31,775 nucleotides of DNA from Beroe ovata (Eukaryota; Ctenophora; Nuda; Beroida; Beroidae), in the NCBI GenBank assembly GCA_946803715.1, contig CAMPET010000050.1, positions 176,845-208,619 on the forward strand, given 5' to 3'. This document shows positions 26,931 to 31,775 of this stretch, piece by piece. Within the stretch, counting starts at the first letter, position 1, and the number at the start of each line of letters is the position of its first letter. Position numbers and translations under genes: made by a program. The notes under the pieces are model-generated. The model saw only the letters and a list, made by a program, of their open reading frames with translations. It was not told the DNA's origin and did not search any database.

Positions 26931-29219
26931 ATGGGACGGAAGATGAAAAACCGGCCTGATCATGGCGGCAAGAACCAGTATCAGGAACTAAACGTGCTCC
27001 TTCATCAAATTCAGGTTTGCTCCGCTCATTTCAATCACCCGCGTGACAGAGGTCACCACAGAACAATACTCAACACCGGACCCGAGTGTTTTTGTCAAGT
27101 ACTAAGGGATTATTTTTAAGAACTAAGGTGTAGTATTCTTTATACTAGTCCGCTCTCCCCATCACTTGCCATTTCGCTGATGTACGCAGCAACACGTGCA
27201 CTGGTTCTTGTTACTATGGTAACAGCACCGCGATGTCTTGCTTCTCGTGCCATGTAACGATATCTGCGTTGTTGTACCTCTGTTGATCACATCCGTTGTC
27301 ACTACAATTTGCGGTAGGGATGGAAGGGATGGGACTTGTAGTGACTACAAGTCCCATCCCTTCCATCCCTTCCGCAAATTCTCATCTCTATGGCTATTGC
27401 AGAGGTTCACAATTCAAATACCATTGGTAATACCCAGCTAGTATATTAGTAGTATTGTAGTTAGCATAGTGAATAGTATGATAGCGTTGCTATAGTGATA
27501 TTAGTCCGTTGGTCGTTACCATGGTGATATCATGCTTAGGACCAGCGTGTGAGATCGGGCCAAACTTTGAACAGTATCGCCAAGCTGTACGACAAGAACT
27601 CCCTCGAGCAGCGGTCTTTTCCTTCGTACAAAACGAAACTGAAAAGTGAGTTCCCGTGGAATGTTTCAGATTCCTCGTTAAATATCACCCTGTTCCTTCG
27701 TCATGATCTATACAATATCCTCTGGTACCATCGCCATCTACTATACCTATACAATTTGCTCCTCCGGTAGGTCTGATCAGTAACTCAATATGTGAGACAC
27801 AGCAAGAGATAGACATCATTCAGAAGGCGCTCAACAAGATATCCAAGATGGATCAGGCTGGGAAAGCCGCCGCTGAAGAAGCGGCTGGCAGCAGCCACTC
27901 TGACACCGTATCTCCGGTACAACAACCACAACAACCCCGGAAAACCATGAGACGAGGGTTTTTCATGACCATGTTGCAACGCAAAGCAAACCAGGTATAG
28001 CATTCAACTCAGTTATCTGTGATTGAATCTATTCTCCGTATCATCACTCGGGCGACTATTTAGACATTCACTCTGCCCCCCATCTCCTCCTGACAATCTC
28101 TCTCCATAACTACCCTCCTCCCATGGTCCCTTTGACCCATCTCTCTCCCCCAGCTACCCACCTGGACCGGTCCCAAGGGGGAGGCCCCGCCTGCTCTCAC
28201 TGGCACAGTGCCAGCCGACTCCTCTTACATCTGCAATCCAGGTTATATGCTGTTCTCAAATGAATGGGCCATGGGCGCTAGTGGGCATCATTTTTAGAAT
28301 TGTGTCGCTCTAAAATAAGTAACTCAGAAGTGGAAATAGCTATTGCAGTGAGATGTATTGTTTCAGCTTAAATTTTGCTGCAGCTGTGATTCTAGAAGAA
28401 TTTCCCTCGCAGTTTCATCAAGAGTTTTATTTTGAGTTTTACTGTTGCCACTTACCCCCCCCCCACTTATCAATCAGGCGATGACGTAGCAGCGTTGTGT
28501 GATGACGTGGCAGATTACAACTGGATACTTGCGGAGGTGTACCTTTACAACTCCAACACCAACAAGTATCAAGTATGTGTGATGTAAGCAAAAATGATAA
28601 AGATAATGATTATTGACACCCAGAGGCGTATCCAGGATTTTCAGTACAGATCCCCTCCCTGAATACGCCCATGCATTCACCCTCCTCATATTGATTGTGT
28701 CACCCTCCCCTTATCATGATTAATTCCTGTGTGTGTGTGTGTTTCAGGTGAAGGATATTGAGGAGGAGGAGAGAGGAGAGAACAGCGACAAACACACCCT
28801 CTCCAGGAGACGAGTCATCCCTCTTCCACTACGAAAACTAGACCCCCAAACCCACCAGTCCCTCCTCTTCCAGCCCAAGCACAAGGTCCTGGCCCTCTAT
28901 CCACAGACCACGTGTTTCTACCCTGCGACCATTCACAAGTTAGTCACAACTTCATCTATATGATAAGTGGCTCAAAAGTCAGTGTCTCATTCATAATTCA
29001 GTTCAATTTCCAATATTTCCTCCCTCACAAATACCATTCTTGACTCTCACCCCCACCTCTTCTCATCTCCTCACTCCTCCCTTCATCAGACCACCTGAAA
29101 CGGTGTCAGACGACTATCAGGTGATGTTCTACGACAATTACTACGCGGAGGGCTACGCCCCTCCTCTACCGGTCCCACAGCGGTATGTACTCGATTTCAA
29201 GGATAAGAAGAGGAAATGA
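26931..29219 (+). CDS. SGF29: SGF29-like SAGA/ATAC complex subunit with tandem Tudor domain
   Basis: Seven exons: 26931-27014, 27546-27645, 27771-27994, 28154-28241, 28478-28572, 28748-28938, 29090-29219. Total 912 nt, 303 aa, close to the usual animal length. The N-terminal half (1-100) is helical coiled-coil-like (YQELNVLLHQIQ, EIDIIQKALNKI). A linker carries the family hallmark RKTMRRGFFMTMLQRK. The C-terminal tandem Tudor (about 167-303) reads GDDVAAL, WILAEVYLYN, NKYQVKDIEEEE, HTLSRRRVIPLP, VLALYPQTTCFYPATIH and YYAEGYAPP. In known SGF29 proteins aromatic residues of this module hold histone H3 trimethyl-Lys4; the matching Tyr/Phe positions are kept here. It brings the Gcn5/PCAF acetyltransferase module to active promoters. 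The start is supported by family likeness, but an upstream in-frame stop or acceptor 25 bp before leaves open a longer leader. Confidence 0.93.
27210..27223. promoter_or_regulatory. Candidate RFX X-box in SGF29 intron 1
   Basis: GTTACTATGGTAAC fits the X-box consensus GTHNYYATRRNAAC at every position. It is a near-palindrome, 195 bp inside intron 1. In animals RFX factors use such sites for cilia-related and other genes. A chance match is possible. Confidence 0.3.
27306..27380. repeat. 36-bp-arm near-perfect hairpin in SGF29 intron 1
   Basis: AATTTGCGGTAGGGATGG and following bases (27306-27341) are complementary to 27345-27380, with one mismatch in 36 bp and a 3-base loop (TGA). One arm is nearly all purine (GGGATGGAAGGGATGGGA). 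It does not resemble the other repeats in the window. Confidence 0.95.
28624..28669. repeat. Short palindromic element in an SGF29 intron
   Basis: AGGCGTATCCAGG (28624-28636) and CCCTGAATACGCC (28657-28669) are imperfect inverted repeats. GGATCCAGGA-like ends of this kind are seen in invertebrate miniature elements; this is probably a fragment. Confidence 0.4.
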
Positions 29220-31137
29220 GTCCCCCCCCGTTGCCTGGTGCCTTCCTTCAGTACTGGAGGAAAAGTGGAGCAGCAGGTACTAAGTTCCAGTTCAATTCCA
29301 TGACAACAGTTTGATAAACCCCTGCGTTACCATAGCGACGAATTCCTGGTGTGTCTATTAAACAACGGATCAGGATTTGAAACTCTTGATGAACCAAAAC
29401 ATGCTTCACACATTAACCTTGATTCGTCCAATCATCTATTCCGCATAGCTGAAATCTGCACATTTGCCCCTTTTCTTCCCCTTTTTCTTCCCTCTATTCC
29501 CATTTTTGATGATCCCCGTGTTGTGATCCTCATGTTGTGTGTGTTCTGTGTGTGTGTGTGTGATTCCACATAGTTGTACGGATGTCATTGTGAGGATGGA
29601 TTGATTTTCAACAACCCATGATTTGCAGCATGTTTTCCAACATTTCCTATTTCCCCCTAAGAGAAGCCAATACCATGCCAGTCCCAGCGGGGATATGTGA
29701 ACTTATAGGTACCCCACAGCACTTGGTAATTCGCTGACTCTTTCACTATCATTCTGCTAGCCGTGCATGTGTGTGTGTGTGTGTGTGGCATCCGAATCCC
29801 AGTTTGGGAAGAGATCCGCCTGACACAATCATATATGATGACGTGATTCATTGGGGCTGTGATCGTGTCCTTTTTCCCTTTCATTCTCCAATCTCCGTGT
29901 GGTATCTGCTAGTGTTATAGTATGCTATTTTATAGAATGACAGTATCATTTTATTTCCCTCTTATTCCAGTTGAAATCAGTCGTTGTTACTTCTTCCTAA
30001 AAGTAAAACCAAGATGTAGCGCGTTGGAATGTTCCAATATTACGAAAATATGAATTTTGTTGAACACGTGGAAAATGAAATTTTGTCCTGGAATGAATTC
30101 ATAGTTCTCATTAACTACACATAATGTATTCTGGCGATGAACTATTCACATTTAAGACAATAGACCTCAAGGCTCAATGAATTTACCTCTTTTGTTACCT
30201 CATGAAGACATTATAATCATCGATTATTATTATTGAAGAGGATTCTGTCAATAAGAGTCACGTTGTAACAATGTTTGTGCATTGTTTTGGAACAATTGAC
30301 ATTCATCCTGCATATGTGCTTGTACATTTTACTTCCATTACTGTATGTTCATTAAGCGTTCTTACGTTACATAAGGCCTCTGTTTGACCAAAACTGGTAT
30401 CGACTATCGATAGATATTTTGATTTTTGAGATACCCCATAGTTCTTAGGAATTCTTTGTACACTTATTTATCAACCAATTACAAATGAATTCAATTAGCT
30501 TAATTATGCTAAGCAAGGAGGCAGTGCGAACACACACACACACACACACACAGACACACACAAACACACACANGAGAGAGAGAGAACGCACTGCGCATAC
30601 CCGATAATTTGCTGCTTTACCCAGTTCTCTGGTACGTACCCTCTATCCACCAATCACCAGCAAGGATTTATTCCCATTAATAGTACACTCGAATATTCAC
30701 TCTAGTGCTTTAGCAGCTCACTGATGCGTTTTTCGTGTGAGTTTCCCGACACAAAAACATAGTATTCCTTACTATATGTAATGTGTATCATTTTCGCTAT
30801 ATCACTTATTTGTTTTGTTAACTCATTCTTAACTCTATAACACTAACAGATGAAACAAAAAGTGGCGAACCAGGTCTTTGAGTCACTCAGGCTGAGGCAC
30901 ACTCGCAGTTCCCTTGAGTTGAGCCACCATTCTTATAATCTATAATTCTAGCCGTAAGGAATGGGTTGTAAAATTCGCTTACTGGAACTCGTGTTCATGG
31001 CTTCATATCAGGGGAACCGTTAAAAACACAGAATTCTATTCATCGAAGTGGAAAAAATCCTGTGAAAACTGAAATTGAGGTGTTGTCGGAAAAACGAGCT
31101 GTAAAGTGTATTGTTGTCAAAGTCAAGTTAGGGTGAA
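29220..31137. other. Non-coding region downstream of SGF29, with microsatellites
   Basis: No supported gene. It holds the SGF29 3' UTR (no canonical AATAAA close to the stop), GT/TG microsatellites at about 29537-29562 and 29767-29787, and a CA-rich tract at about 30530-30572 that runs through an N at 30573 into a GA tract to about 30584. The rest is AT-rich. Confidence 0.55.
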
Positions 31138-31350
31138 TTGGTTTAAGAGTGGACTGCTGTTAGAGTGGAGTGCGTGTTAGAGTGGTGTTAGACTCCCACT
31201 CAGGTCACTCTAAGTTCTAACAATCTATCACCACCCAGTCCACTCTAACACCACTTCAACACCAGTTGGAGCGGTGTTAGACTCGCAAGTTCTAACAATC
31301 TAACACCACTCAGTCCACTCTAACGCCACTCCAACACCAGTTGGAGTGGC
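31138..31350. repeat. 75-bp tandem unit with inverted GTTAGAGTGG words
   Basis: AGTTCTAACAATCTA...CCACTCTAAC... repeats with a 75-bp period (starts about 31213 and 31288). Upstream, GTTAGAGTGG words at 31138-31195 are inverted relative to CCACTCTAAC in the units. Each unit holds a local hairpin; in the second it is perfect, GCCACTCCAAC-ACCA-GTTGGAGTGGC (31325-31350). Confidence 0.85.
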
Positions 31351-31597
31351 GAGTTATCCTTGCATTTCCGAATCATCCGTTACTAATTTCAGTGTCTGTA
31401 TACAGCTCATAATGTGAGGTGCTGCATTGTCGACAATTCGACATCAAATTCGACATTCCTCGGCTATTGTCATACGTTCCATGATGTCCGTAGTCATTCC
31501 CCGGCTATTGTTATACTTTCCAATTCCATGCTGTCCGTAGTCATGGTGTCTGTTGTCCTGGATTGCATGTGTTTCGACTTGGATTTATATTTGGAAG

Positions 31598-31735
31598 TGA
31601 TTGTTGGTGTGTGTGTGTGTGTTGGTTTAGGTTCTGTCTGCTGTTAGTCCTATGACCTATAATTAGTAGAAATTTGCTCTGAACCGATGATATTGATACT
31701 GGAAGCAGATGTTTGTGCATATGTATGTTTGTGCA

Positions 31736-31775
<40 letters not shown>
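31598..31775. repeat. GT microsatellites at the window end
   Basis: A GT run at about 31604-31622 and a longer one from about 31736 to the last base, 31775. The second is cut by the window edge, so its length is unknown. Confidence 0.9.

Noticed and set aside
30530-30584. CA/GA tract as a telomere-like or regulatory element
   Set aside because: A plain microsatellite interrupted by an N; no telomeric motif.

Overview
The window is nuclear DNA from an animal, most likely an invertebrate. The genes have spliceosomal introns of about 80 bp to 3 kb with GT..AG ends. The proteins are metazoan (a neurexin/CASPR-like adhesion receptor, an SGF29 and RBM42 orthologue, a formin), and there is a eukaryotic tRNA-Lys, a tRNA-derived SINE, a 5'-truncated LINE and many satellites and microsatellites. 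The species cannot be named from the sequence alone. The assembly has a 365-base N gap (17223-17587) and two single Ns beside low-complexity runs (4454, 30573).

Layout: 41-1928 (+) is the 3' end of a neurexin/CASPR-like receptor. 1929-7344 has no clear gene and is full of repeats: a GTGTGGCA cluster, a duplicated repeat family, a SINE on the minus strand and a LINE 3' end. 7345-8793 (+) is an intronless condensation-fold acyltransferase. 8794-11684 has no recognisable gene but holds a strong CpG-rich foldback element. From 11685 to 29219 four housekeeping-type genes lie head to tail on the plus strand: Pelota (ribosome rescue), an hnRNP K-like KH protein, RBM42 and SGF29 (the SAGA/ATAC chromatin reader). 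29220-31775 is non-coding, with microsatellites and an inverted-repeat cluster.

Two genes are nested inside others. An intronless FH2 formin lies antisense in a 2.4 kb intron of the KH gene, and a tRNA-Lys(CTT) lies in the sense direction in an RBM42 intron. I rebuilt every multi-exon gene by hand from splice signals, reading phase and family similarity. Total coding lengths are multiples of three: Pelota 386 aa, KH protein 612 aa, RBM42 474 aa, SGF29 303 aa.

The most unusual items are: the four-KH architecture with a Tyr/Gln/Asn-rich segment and an Arg-Ser domain in the middle; the antisense formin in its intron; a roughly 12-copy, 152-bp tandem satellite with an inverted outlying copy and a perfect 25-bp hairpin inside the RBM42 intron that precedes the RRM exons; and a near-perfect 36-bp-arm hairpin in an SGF29 intron. 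I see no phage-like or bacterial-type defence system and no CRISPR array.
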